Source: Lunularia cruciata
Taxonomy: Eukaryota; Streptophyta; Marchantiopsida; Lunulariales; Lunulariaceae
Direction of reading: 5' to 3'
Assembly (NCBI GenBank): GCA_948567375.1
Contig: OX419759.1
Span: forward strand, 46,849,493-46,913,492
DNA length: 64,000 nucleotides
The translations under genes and the position numbers were made by a program. Numbering within the stretch: the first letter of the stretch is position 1; each line of letters opens with the position of its first letter. The notes beneath the pieces are model-generated. The model had not been told where the DNA came from and did not search any database. It was given only the letters and a program-made list of their open reading frames with translations. Positions 54,609-64,000 of this stretch are shown here, one piece after another.

Positions 54609-55054
54609 TTATAACAATATGGAGTTATTAGATGAATTAAGAGTGGCTAATGAGTTAGCAAATAAGCAAAATTAGCAAAGCAATCAAAAAAATTTCTAGA
54701 AGCATCTAGGATACTTCTTGGTACCTTTTATGTATCAAGTAATGTATATACCAAGTAGGTAGCTTCTAGAAGAAAGCTTCCTAAGAAGCTTCCCAACTAG
54801 CTTAGCATACACACCAAGTAAGTGGCTCCAAGGATGAAACTTCTTTGGAAGTTTCCTGGTTAGTTTAGCTTGCACTACAAGAAGGCGGCTTCTAGAGGGA
54901 AGTTTCCCTGGGAACTTCCCAAGAGCCTTGCATGTTCCCTATAAATAAAGCCCAAGTTCATACAAGGCATTCAAATTTTCCTTCATTGAAGAGTCCCAAT
55001 GTTATCTTCTACTCTAGTCTTCAATTCTCCTAATTCTCTCCTTGGTCTTTTATA
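54609..55054 (+). repeat. Element B-related LTR, plus orientation
   Basis: Matches the B LTR read in the plus direction: AACAATATGGAGTTA at the start, GAAGCTTCC-type arrays (54685-54920), CTATAAATAAAG TATA (~54948) and TTGGTCTTTTATA at the end. Considerably diverged. No primer site follows; an oppositely oriented B pol fragment adjoins it. Confidence 0.85.
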
Positions 55055-55059
55055 AATCC

Positions 55060-55548
55060 CATAGCTCCTCCAATATCCAATGTATTTGATGCATGAAAAT
55101 TGTTTAAGCATTAGTGAGCCCAAAAGATAAAAAATTCATTCAAATACTCATACATTGTGCAAAAGGAAGTCTTTTGCATGTCTTTCCTATCAATGAGAAT
55201 CTGACAATAACTAATTCAAAGAAGTTTTAGAAGTATCATGCTCCACTTAATTAATCTAACAAATCATCAATTTGAGGCAAGAGATGCATTCTTTTGTTTT
55301 TTTTTACTAGTTTCATGGTAGTCAATATAGAATTAAAAGCACTCCATCCTTCTTTGGTACAAAGAGTTCTAGTGTTCCACAAGGAGATATTCTATTTCAT
55401 ATGAAAATCCATCTCCAACAACTTGCTCTATAAATATTTGAAGTTCCTCTTACTTCTTTGGTGAGAGTTTATAGATTGATCTATTCATTGGAGTACTACT
55501 TTGCAATAACTTTATCTTGAAAGATATACCTTGATCAAAAGGTAACCC
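55060..55548 (-). pseudogene. Element B relative: RT fragment
   Basis: The minus strand corresponds to B 30370-30860 (start of RT up to the region before it), with numerous stops and a run of T near 55305. It continues beyond C6 at 59367. The AACCC preceding C6 (55544-55548) and AACTC following it (59367-59371) are a diverged target duplication. Confidence 0.8.
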
Positions 55549-58500
55549 TGTGGTGCCCACATTTTTTGTTTTTTTCCAAAATTAAGGAGAAGAAGTGTGT
55601 AGAGAAGTCGGATTGCACGTGTATGGCCGAAGAAGGCAAAGAAAAGAGTCTTTGGGACAAAACCCAAAGTAAAGGGACTTTGGGTCATAAGGCAAAGTAC
55701 TCAGAAATGCCTTGTCAGCATACTACCCAAAGTAAATTGTCTTCATATCGGGGAGAGCTCAACCCGAAGCAAAGACAGTCTAACAACTTTTTGTTGGGGC
55801 GAGAAGTTCAAGAAAGGACCGTTCAAAAACCGGCAGCCCATACGCACGAAGGTTAATTGATAGTGACACGTGCATGCAAGAGGTGTGATTTCTTGGTAGA
55901 AACTCAAAGTGACAAAAGACAAAGAAGCGCAACTCTATAAAAATCAAACTCACAACGAAGAAATGTCAAGCAATTTTCCTTTGCCGTTGAGAAGTCGTCT
56001 TGCAGGTGATCATGGGAAGGGAAATAAAGTTGGAATCGTGGTAGTGCGTAAGGGAGAAGTCGCGAGAGTGAGAGAGAGATAGTGAGAAGGCAGAAGAGAT
56101 GGGAGATATTGAGAGATAGTGAGAAGGCAGAAGAGATGGGAGGAGGAAAGAAGAACTCTAAATTCGTAGTGAGAAATCATGCAATTCGGAGATTAGATAT
56201 AATTGCAAGGATTGAAGTCTTGAGCCGACTTTGGATCACATTTCTGGCATGGAACTAGAATGTAAGCTTTCCAGGATTTGTGACAGAAATCATCGAGAGC
56301 AAGTGTCTCGATGGACCCAAGGAAGAAGGGAAGAGAGGAAATCTGGCTCGCTGGACAGAGTCGGATTGGAGACTCGTACTCGGGAAGGAAGTAGGCTTGG
56401 AGCAGGGGGCCACGTTCTTGGGAAAGGGAGAGATAGCTCAAGAGACCCAGGAAGTGAGAGATGCCTTCTCGTCAAAGCAGACAAAGAATGGGTACAAAGT
56501 TGAGAGCTACAAAGACCCGGTGAAGAGAGGAATCGTGAGTGCGCTGATGGCTATTCTGAAGCCGGAGAGAACCACCTATGTGATGAAACACCAAGCGGTG
56601 TTCTTTCACAAGCTTTTCGCAAGAGAACCAATTAATTGGGCAAGGTGTTTCCACGGGAGAACAAGGCAGGTGTGGACTTTGTGGGATAAGTCGCCTCCAC
56701 ACTACATCATGCCGTTTGCAGCACACTTCTACCTCCGGCTCAACTTGTTGAACTTGGCGGAGTGAAATCGGATGGTGTCGCACTTCCATCCTGATTTGCG
56801 AAAGGAGGTCAACGTCAAGGAGCAGCAATACATCTTGCAGATCAAGAGCACTGATGACTACTATGCAAAGACGGGAAAGAACGTGGAGGTCGCAGTAAGT
56901 ACCCCGACTACAAAGAAGAGAAGTTGGCAAGGTGACGCCAAAGACATGAAGAAACCTTGGAAGACACGGAGAGGCAACCCGAGGCTAGGTATGGTGGTAA
57001 TCGAGTCAGAGGACAAAGACTTAGAAGGAGAGGCCGAGCTAAAAACAGAAGACTCGGAACATGAAGAGGAGCCTGAGCTAACGCTGCAGAGTGGAGATAC
57101 AAGTAGCAATAGTGATGAAGGTGGAGAAATGACATTGGCACTAATGGCTGAAGAATATGAAGAAGAAGTGCGAGCTGAGATGGAAGCCGAAGACAATACA
57201 CAGTTGGAAGACCAAGTAATTGTGCCCAAAGAGAAGAAGATCGCAATGCAGCAAGGAGTTTGCTCGAGACGTAAGGCAAAGTGTGAAGCGGGGCCGAGTA
57301 AGGCAAAAGAAGAGGTAAGTGAAAGCTTGAGAAGTGAGGCGTCGATTCTACCACGAAGACTGCAGAGAAGAAGGTGAGTATCGGATGAACACAAAGTACA
57401 AAGAGAAGTGGCCACACGAGAAGAAGTAACCTTGAGCGATGGAGTGGAGTACTTGCAGGATGTGGTATGTCCTCTATCGGTAAAGATGGAGTACAAGAAG
57501 AAGGAAATGCAGTCAACATGTTTGGAAGTCAAGACTGTATTGCAAGTGTTGGCGAGATTAGAAGAAGAAAACTCGGAGTTGAAGAAGAGTATAACCCGAG
57601 GTGAGGAGGAAAGAGAAGCACTGTGAGCAGAGGCAGTAGTAAGAAGTCAGGTAATTGAAGACCTGAAGAGAGAAGTAAATTATCAAGAGGATCTTGTGAA
57701 GAAGAGTGACATAGCAAGGGAGAGACAAGTAGTGGAGTATGAGATCTTGAAGTAGCAGTTTGTTGATTCAAGAGTAGAAGTAATCTATGCTATGGTGAGG
57801 GTAGCTGCAAAGGATCAAGAGCTTGATAGGGTGATGGAGAGTGTGGAGGAGAAGAAGCAACTCTGGCAATGAGAGTTGGTAGCACGATACAGAGAAGAAG
57901 ACCGATTACAAGAGTTACTTTGTAATCAGGAGGAGAGAGTTGTTTAGAAGGAGAAGGAGAAGGAGACGGTGAAAGCCGAGTTCAAGGCGGAGTTGGCGAT
58001 GTACCAAGAGGATTGGCTTGCAGATCGTGAATGTGAGAGGAAGACAAGATTGGAGCCATTGAAGGAGATAGTCCTCCGGAAGAATGCAATGTTAAGTACA
58101 GAAGCCAATATTCGGATTGAGGAGACGAGGCTGCACGAGTTGAAGTTGTTGGTGCAGGAGACAAGGCAAAGACAAGCAAAGGATATAGATATGAATGCCC
58201 TACTAATTAGTCTCAGAACTTGTGTAGACAAGAAGATCTTAGAAGTAGAAGACAATATTTCAATTAGATTAGACTTAGTGAAACTAGAAATAGAAAAGCT
58301 TTGAAAGGATGTTAGAGCAAAACCCGAAGTAGATAACATAGGAGTACAAATGTCTTTGGAGTTACCATTGGAGACATTAGAGAAGAGTGGGTTGGGAGAT
58401 GAGGAGTTAGATAGATTACTTGATACTGGAATTTCAGATCAGGAAAGAGAATTTTTGGAATTGGTAGAAGAGGTAGAAGATGTGAAACCCGAGGATAGAG

Positions 58501-59366
58501 TAGTAGGAAGTAAATTTACTTTGGGTTCGAGTTTGAAAGCCAAGGAAGAAGTAGACATCGGATTGGAGTAGTAACAATTTTGAGATATGAAGAGGCAGAT
58601 ATGAAGAGGTGCATTGTCATTTCGGATCTGTAGGTTAGAAGAGTTGTTATAGAATGGTATAGTTGTTAGAATTGTCGATTGATTCACTACTTAAGAGTGG
58701 CATTTGCATGAAATTGTTGTTCAGTGCTCATTATTTCTGAGAATAGATAAAGCAAAGTGTTGTGAAGCAATGCTCGTCGCTTGAGCTTGATTCCGAGTAT
58801 CAGCTTTGTAATTGTGTTTGTGAGTGTTTGGAGAAATTCGAAGTGCAAGTCAGTGTGTTTGTTGGATGTTGGATTCTACAGCCTTGATCTTCATTCTGTG
58901 TGTTTGATCCTAAGTGAAGTGCAATTGAAGCAATGCCTTGACAGATCTGAGAGGAATTGTAGTGTTGGTAGTATTATGCATTTGTGAGTGCAATGCGAGG
59001 TTGATGTGAAGCAATTTCAATCGAGGAAGTTGTGCCTTCAGTGGAGGGGTGGAACACAATTCTGAGGCGAAGTTGTTTTGCAGTGAAGTGCTATTTTCGG
59101 GAGAGCCTGAATCATCACAATCAAGATTGTTTGGAAAGATTTGATGAAGTTGTGATTATGGAGTGTTAATTTGTGACAAGACTGCGAATCAGTGCTTGTT
59201 ACTCTCTTCTAGGTGTGGTTTCTATCTGAGAGATTAAAGACGCAACCAAGAAGAACTACATTGTTACTGTTTGACTTTGTATTTGACCAATTCTGACTCG
59301 TATCTCTGCGAGAACAAACTTTACTTACCCGATTACCGCAAAAGGGATTTTTGCCGTGTTGTCACA
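55549..59366 (+). mobile_element. Element C6, full-length 3.82-kb unit
   Basis: TGTGGTGCCCACA ... GTGTTGTCACA, flanked by AACCC / AACTC, inserted in a decayed B relative. TATA-like CTCTATAAAAATC at 55934-55946. A 37-bp tandem duplication in the 5' region (56074-56143). Very similar to C2 throughout. Confidence 0.9.
56170..58571 (+). pseudogene. C6 coiled-coil protein, a few stops
   Basis: Longest open parts: 56280-56765 (ESDWRLVLGKEVG, NGYKVESYKDPVKRGIVSAL, HQAVFFHKLFA, SPPHYIMPFAAHFYL) and 56772-57377 (HFHPDLRKEVN, then a lysine/arginine-rich patch and acidic repeats), same frame, separated by TGA 56763. The coiled coil is at 57480-58310 (LARLEEENSELKKSITRGEE; ETRLHELKLLVQETRQRQAK), interrupted by TGA 57624, TAG 57752 and others. 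Tail 58350-58571 ends EEVDIGLE. Same architecture as C2. Confidence 0.7.
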
Positions 59367-60476
59367 AACTCCTTTGGAGGATCATTCAAAAACACAAACC
59401 TTTGATCAACCACTAGCTTACTATCAACCATTAGCTTTTGATCCTCATCAAATTCCCCTTGTATCATAAGTTTAATCCACATGGCAAAAATAAGAATATC
59501 TTCCTTCAAAACTTACTCTATAGATGTTATAATGATAACCTTTGCATCTTGAGACTCATTATTTTGTATATGTTTTACTCAAGAATGCTAGACAACCAAA
59601 TGTATAATTCTTACCTTGATGTTGTACTTGAATTTATCATGAGGTCCAGTCAAATTGAACCTTATGATATTCAAGCCAAGGAGAACCAAGAATGCTATTA
59701 TAGTCTACATGAACAACAATGAATCTCATGCACTCTAAATATTCCCTACCAATCTTGAAGTCAATAGGATGTGAAGTACTAAATATGGAACTCTTTTTAC
59801 CCATCTACTATCATAATTTTCTACCCAATGGCAACTTGATAAGAATACATAACTCATGTGCTAAATATATGGACATGCAATTCTCTAAATTCCTAGAATC
59901 AACCAAAATCCTATAACCATAATCAAATATCATACTTCCCAAGTGAATCAAATTTGCATAGGTCTAGCTTTCAATCCCATTAGAACTAATCAAATTCTAA
60001 ATGAGTGTCTAAATATCCCTTGTTGGGACTCTTCATTTACTTGATCATTGCACTCCAATTCGGCAATTGGTAAGAGTAGTCCATTCTAGAGTGGACATTT
60101 AGTAATGCAATTTCAAATTGGCAATAATAGAAGTAACCACTATTTTGTTACAATAGCTCTTGGTCTACCATGCCAAGTGGCCTCTATTAGATAGTATGAA
60201 GCTCCATTGGTGCCAACTTGTCCACTCTTGCTTGTTGTGTTTGCAAGTTTTGTGGAGGTCTAGGTTGATACCAACTCATGGGGACAAAGGAATCAAAATA
60301 TTCAACCATCTCCATTGCTTCTTCTAGATGCTTGGGTGTGCATGATTACTTCCAATTAGGTGCACAATTTCATACCTCTCACAAAGTGATCCAAGGGTTA
60401 ACCTTCTTTTAAATCAAGAATCAGCATCATGGTCTTTTGGAACTAAGAATGTAACTGCTTATTGAAAATTGATTTG
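59367..60476 (-). pseudogene. Element B relative: protease and gag fragments
   Basis: Continues the minus-strand B-like element after C6: protease region corresponding to B 31190-31620 (59560-59990) and the gag C-terminal half (60000-60470, B 31620-32060) with a decayed knuckle near 60090-60140. Cut at 60477 by C7. Confidence 0.75.
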
Positions 60477-63400
60477 TGTGGTACCCACATTTTTTGTTTT
60501 TCTATGGTTAGTAGTGTTTAAGAGACAAAGTAAGCACTAAAAGTCGAATTGTGGACAAAGAATGGACAGAAGTAACTTTGGAGGAAATCCGAAGAAGATG
60601 ACATCGGGCAGAAGAAGCATGTCTTGACAGTGACCAGGAGTGCACGCAAAAGAGAGAAATTCACAAACAAAATCGACTAAAGAATGACTGTGATTCGGGG
60701 CAATATAAAATTGCGACTGCAGAGGGGGAAGTTGAATACTCTAAGTAAATTTCCAATTCCTTTGAGTAGTCGTCCTGCAGTAATGCATGTCTAGAAGCCC
60801 ATCAAGAGTGAAATTTTCCGAAACCTTGAGGGAGTTAGAGTGTCTCATCCAGGAGAGGGTCTTATTTTCCAACATTGTAGAACAAGAGAACAGATCATGG
60901 CAAAGAAGGTGGCCAACGCGCTGGTGGTGAGAGGTTTCACAATTTGAAGGGTAGATGTAGTGGTGAGAATTGAAGTCTTGATTAGACTTTGTATTACCAT
61001 TTTAGCATGGAATTGGAATTTCAGTTTCCCAGGAGTGATGGCAGAGATCATTGCCAGTAATTGTGAGGAGGGTCCCAAGGTGGAAGGGAAGAAAGGCAAT
61101 CCGGCTTGATGGACTGAGTCGGATTGGAAGTTGGTATTGGGAAGAGAAGCAGGAGAACCAACGGGGATCACCTTCTATCAGAAGTGTGATGCTGTAGAAG
61201 AGACGGTAGAAATCCAAAATTCAGTCTTTGCTTCGAGAACCACCAATGGCTACAAGGTGGAATCCTATTGGCACCCAATCCGAAGAAGTATCATGGGGGC
61301 AATGATGGCCATGTTCAAGCCAGAATGAACTACCTATGTGAACATGCAGCAGGCCGTCTTCTTCCATCAAATGTTTGCAAGAGCTCCAGTGAATTGGGCG
61401 AAGTGCTTTCATCACCAAACGAGGCAGATGGTGGTGAATTGGAGAACGGGCTCGCCACCACATTATTTTGCACCGTTCGCAGCTCACTTCTACTTTGGGC
61501 TGAATTTACTATCCAAAGACGAGCATCATCGTATGGTGTCACACATGCATCTCGATTTGCGATGGGAAGCAGACAAGGAGGAGCGCTAGTATATGATACA
61601 TCTTCGAGCAAATGACGAATACTTCGTGAGGACGGGACAGTGGAAAGTCGAAGAAATTACCAGTCCAAAGACGAAGAAGCGCAACAAACCTAAAGAAGCA
61701 AGGTTGTCACCCATGCAAAGGAAGACTCGACGGCTGATGTTGAAGACGGAAAAGATCATAAAAGAGGCATCATTGGGTCGGAGTCTGGGGAAGAGACTGA
61801 GTCGCAAGAAGAGGAATTGGAAGAAGAGGAGCTCACCTTGAAAAGTGAGGAGTCTGGGAGCGATAGTGATGGAGAGCCAGAGGTCTAGCAATTGGTAGCA
61901 ATAAGTGAGGCTTGTCAGACAATGATAGTAAACAAGTCAAGAGCAGAAGAGGAAGCAAAGAATCCCGTGGGGATGAGTTCAAGAGGCCAAGACGAAGAAA
62001 GTGCCAACACGATGAAGATACAAAGATTGCAACTTTGGATGAAGGAGCCGATGATGGAAAAGAAGACTCCAGACAAAGATGACGATGACAAGGAAGAGCA
62101 TTTCAGCGGGATATCCTATCTGATGAAGGTGGTAACACCACTGCTGGAACTGTTGAAGGAGCATCAAAGAGTAATTCTCCAAGATTGCAGGAAGGGGATG
62201 AACGAATTGCAGATGGTGAAGTATCTAGTGAGTGAAGTGAAGGAGCTGCAGGAGCAACAAGTCCGAAGAAGCGAGGAAGTGGAAGGACTTCGGAGGGAGG
62301 AAGGCTTGGTGAAGAAAACACTGACCATGCTAGAAGGGAGCTGCATAGAAAATGAGAAGGAATTGCAAAGGCGAGCCGGAGAATTCAAGGAGCAAATGAT
62401 GTGGCTCAATAAGATGAAGGAAGAAGTGAGTGATGTGCGCATCGAGAATGTTCATTTGAAGGCGATGAACATTGTAATGGAGCAGGAGTTGGACAGCTTG
62501 AAGAAGAGTGCAGCGGGGAAGGATCAAGCATGGCAGAGGGAGCTAGCAGCCAGGCAAGAGGAAGAAGAACGATTACAAGAGCTAGTCAGAAGTGTTGAGT
62601 TATAGAGTACAAAGTATGCAGAGGAGAAGAAGATGCTTGCTGCGGGGTACAAAGATGAGCTGAAGATGTATCGTGAAGAATTGAAGGTAGAGCGCTCTCA
62701 AGGATATGAGTCGGAATCAGTAGGGGAAGTTGCGGGGAAGTTGAGAGCAATCCTAAGCATGAAGGCTGAAGGGAGATTGGAAGAAGCCCGCCTACATGAG
62801 TTGAAATTACTTGTGCAGGAGATCCGGAAGCAAAAAGCCAAGGAGGTGGACATGAACACATTGCTGATTCGATTGAGAGAGCGTGTAGATCGGAAGATGT
62901 TAGAGGTAGAGAATAACATTAGTCTTATACTGGATTTAGTCAATTCGGAATTAGAGAAGATTTGGAATAGTGTGACAATGGAGAAGAGACCCGATGGTAT
63001 AGAAGTAGGAGTACAAGTGTCATCGGACTTGTTATTTGACACATTAGAGAAGATTGGGTCAGGAGATAACGAGTTAGATAAGTCACTCCTTAGTGCAATT
63101 GTAGTTTCTAGTAAAGAAGTAGCAGAAATAGTGAAGGATTTGGTAGATGTAGCCATACCCAAAGAAGGTGAAATAGTAGGAAGATCATCGGGTTTGGAAG
63201 CCAATGATGAGGTAGACATCAGATCGGGATTAAAGTTAATTTTGAGATAGGAAGAGGCAGATATGAAGAGATAGACTATCACTTGGGATCTGTAAGTAGG
63301 AAGAGATGTTAGGAAGCGGTGCCTAGGTAGGCGAGTTTGCCATTTGCTTCAGTATTTAAGTGGAGCATTCGCAATACGATATTATTCAGTATTCAAATTT

Positions 63401-64000
63401 TTGAAGATAGATAAAGTGAAGTGTTGTTCCAAGTACTCGTCGCTTAAGCTTAATTCCAAGTATCAACTTTGTGATTGTGTTTGTGAGTGTGTGGAGAAAT
63501 TCCGAAGAGCAAGTCAGTGTATCTCTGGATGTTGGAATCTACAGCCTTGATCTTCATTCTGTGTGTTTGATCCTGAGTGAAGTGCATTGGAGCAATGCCT
63601 TGACAGATCTGAGAGGAATTGTAGTGTTGGTAGTATTCTGCATTTGTGAGTGCAGTACAAAGTTGATATGAAGCAATTTTGATAGAGGAAGTTGTGCCTT
63701 CAGTGGAGAGGTGGAACACAATTCTAAGGCAAAATTGGTCTTCGCAGTGAAGTGCCATCTTTGGGAGAATCTGAATCATCACAATCAAGGGTTGTTTGGA
63801 CAGAATTTGCTATGTTGTGATTATGTGTGTGTGTATTCGTGACAAGTTGTCAAGATTGTGAGCTTGTTACTCTCTTTTGGGTGTAGTTTCTACCTGAGAG
63901 ATTAAAGAAGCAATCAAGAAGAACTGCAATTGTGACTTTTGACTTTGTATTTGACCAATTCTGGATAGTATCTCTGCGGGAACAAACTTTACTTACTTGA
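60477..64000 (+). mobile_element. Element C7, runs off the window end
   Basis: Starts TGTGGTACCCACA after ATTTG (60472-60476). TATA-like CAATATAAAATTG at 60699-60711. The long frame runs 60897-63250 and the usual 3' non-coding region follows. The last bases of the window (ACTTTACTTACTTGA) are about 40 bp short of the expected CCGGGTTGTCACA end. Same subfamily as C1. Confidence 0.88.
60897..63250 (+). pseudogene. C7 coiled-coil protein, best reference for the C1-type ORF
   Basis: ATG 60897 (MAKKV, shared with C1). Readable parts: LAWNWNFSFPGVMAE (~61005); GYKVESYWHPIRRS and MGAMMAMFKPE (then TGA 61326); QAVFFHQMFARAPVNWAKCF, SPPHYFAPFAAHFYFGLNLL; linker; 61892-62605 coiled coil (NELQMVKYLVSEVKELQEQQ, RIENVHLKAMNIVMEQELD). 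62633-63250 continues the helix (HELKLLVQEIRKQKAKEVDM) and tail (ANDEVDIRSG). Stops at about 60949, 61108, 61326, 61587, 61841 and 62603. About 785 codons in total; no enzyme motif seen. Confidence 0.7.

Noticed and set aside
1-64000. tRNA and rRNA genes
   Set aside because: No cloverleaf-like or rRNA-like segment noticed; the tRNA-like motifs seen are the retroelement primer sites only.

Overview
This is plant nuclear DNA made almost entirely of transposable elements nested in one another. I see no convincing single-copy host gene, rRNA or tRNA. Reverse transcriptases of the plant Ty3/gypsy type, several decayed insertion layers and very long low-GC repeats suggest a large, repeat-rich genome. 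A gymnosperm is my best guess, but it is an inference: nothing here fixes the species.

Five repeat families explain most of the window. Family A is a non-chromovirus Ty3/gypsy element (Athila/Tat-like) with an LTR of about 680 bp. A1 (1-10915) is decayed, A2 (39630-47692) is the best preserved, and A3 (24534-34020) has lost gag and the first half of RT. Family B is a chromodomain Ty3/gypsy element. One nearly intact copy (27587-33228, minus strand) has 423-bp LTRs and a 5-bp target duplication; decayed relatives lie at 50200-51670, 54609-55548 and 59367-60476. Family C is a 3.6-3.8 kb unit with TG...CA ends and 5-bp target duplications. It shows no internal LTRs, yet carries a conserved reading frame for a roughly 800-residue protein (unrecognised N-terminal domain, acidic/basic linker, long coiled coil). 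Nine copies or pieces are present. Family E is an old minus-strand Ty3/gypsy element scattered over 15.6-37.2 kb, whose polyprotein contains what reads as a C5 cytosine methyltransferase between protease and RT and a PHD-like finger after integrase. Family D is a loose set of decayed coiled-coil coding remnants near 11, 14.5 and 48 kb.

Layout: 1-10915 A1, with C1 inserted in its gag. 10916-15590 unassigned sequence with D remnants, a 58-bp tandem repeat and two overlapping perfect 38-bp palindromes. 15593-20173 E (PHD, integrase, RNase H, RT, methyltransferase C-terminal half). 20179-23758 C2, inserted exactly in the methyltransferase catalytic Cys codon. 23759-24533 methyltransferase N-terminal half. 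24534-34020 A3, itself carrying B. 34021-37198 E protease and gag, split by C3. 37199-39629 C4, interrupted by C5. 39630-47692 A2, preceded by two extra partial LTR units. 47693-51670 D, C8/C9 and B fragments. 52330-54290 a 2-kb pyrimidine-rich repetitive tract. 54609-60476 B fragments split by C6. 60477 to the window end is C7.

The features most worth following up are the methyltransferase/PHD-bearing retroelement E, the ORF-bearing C units, the complete -1 frameshift signal in B, and the heat-shock-element-like arrays in the B LTR.
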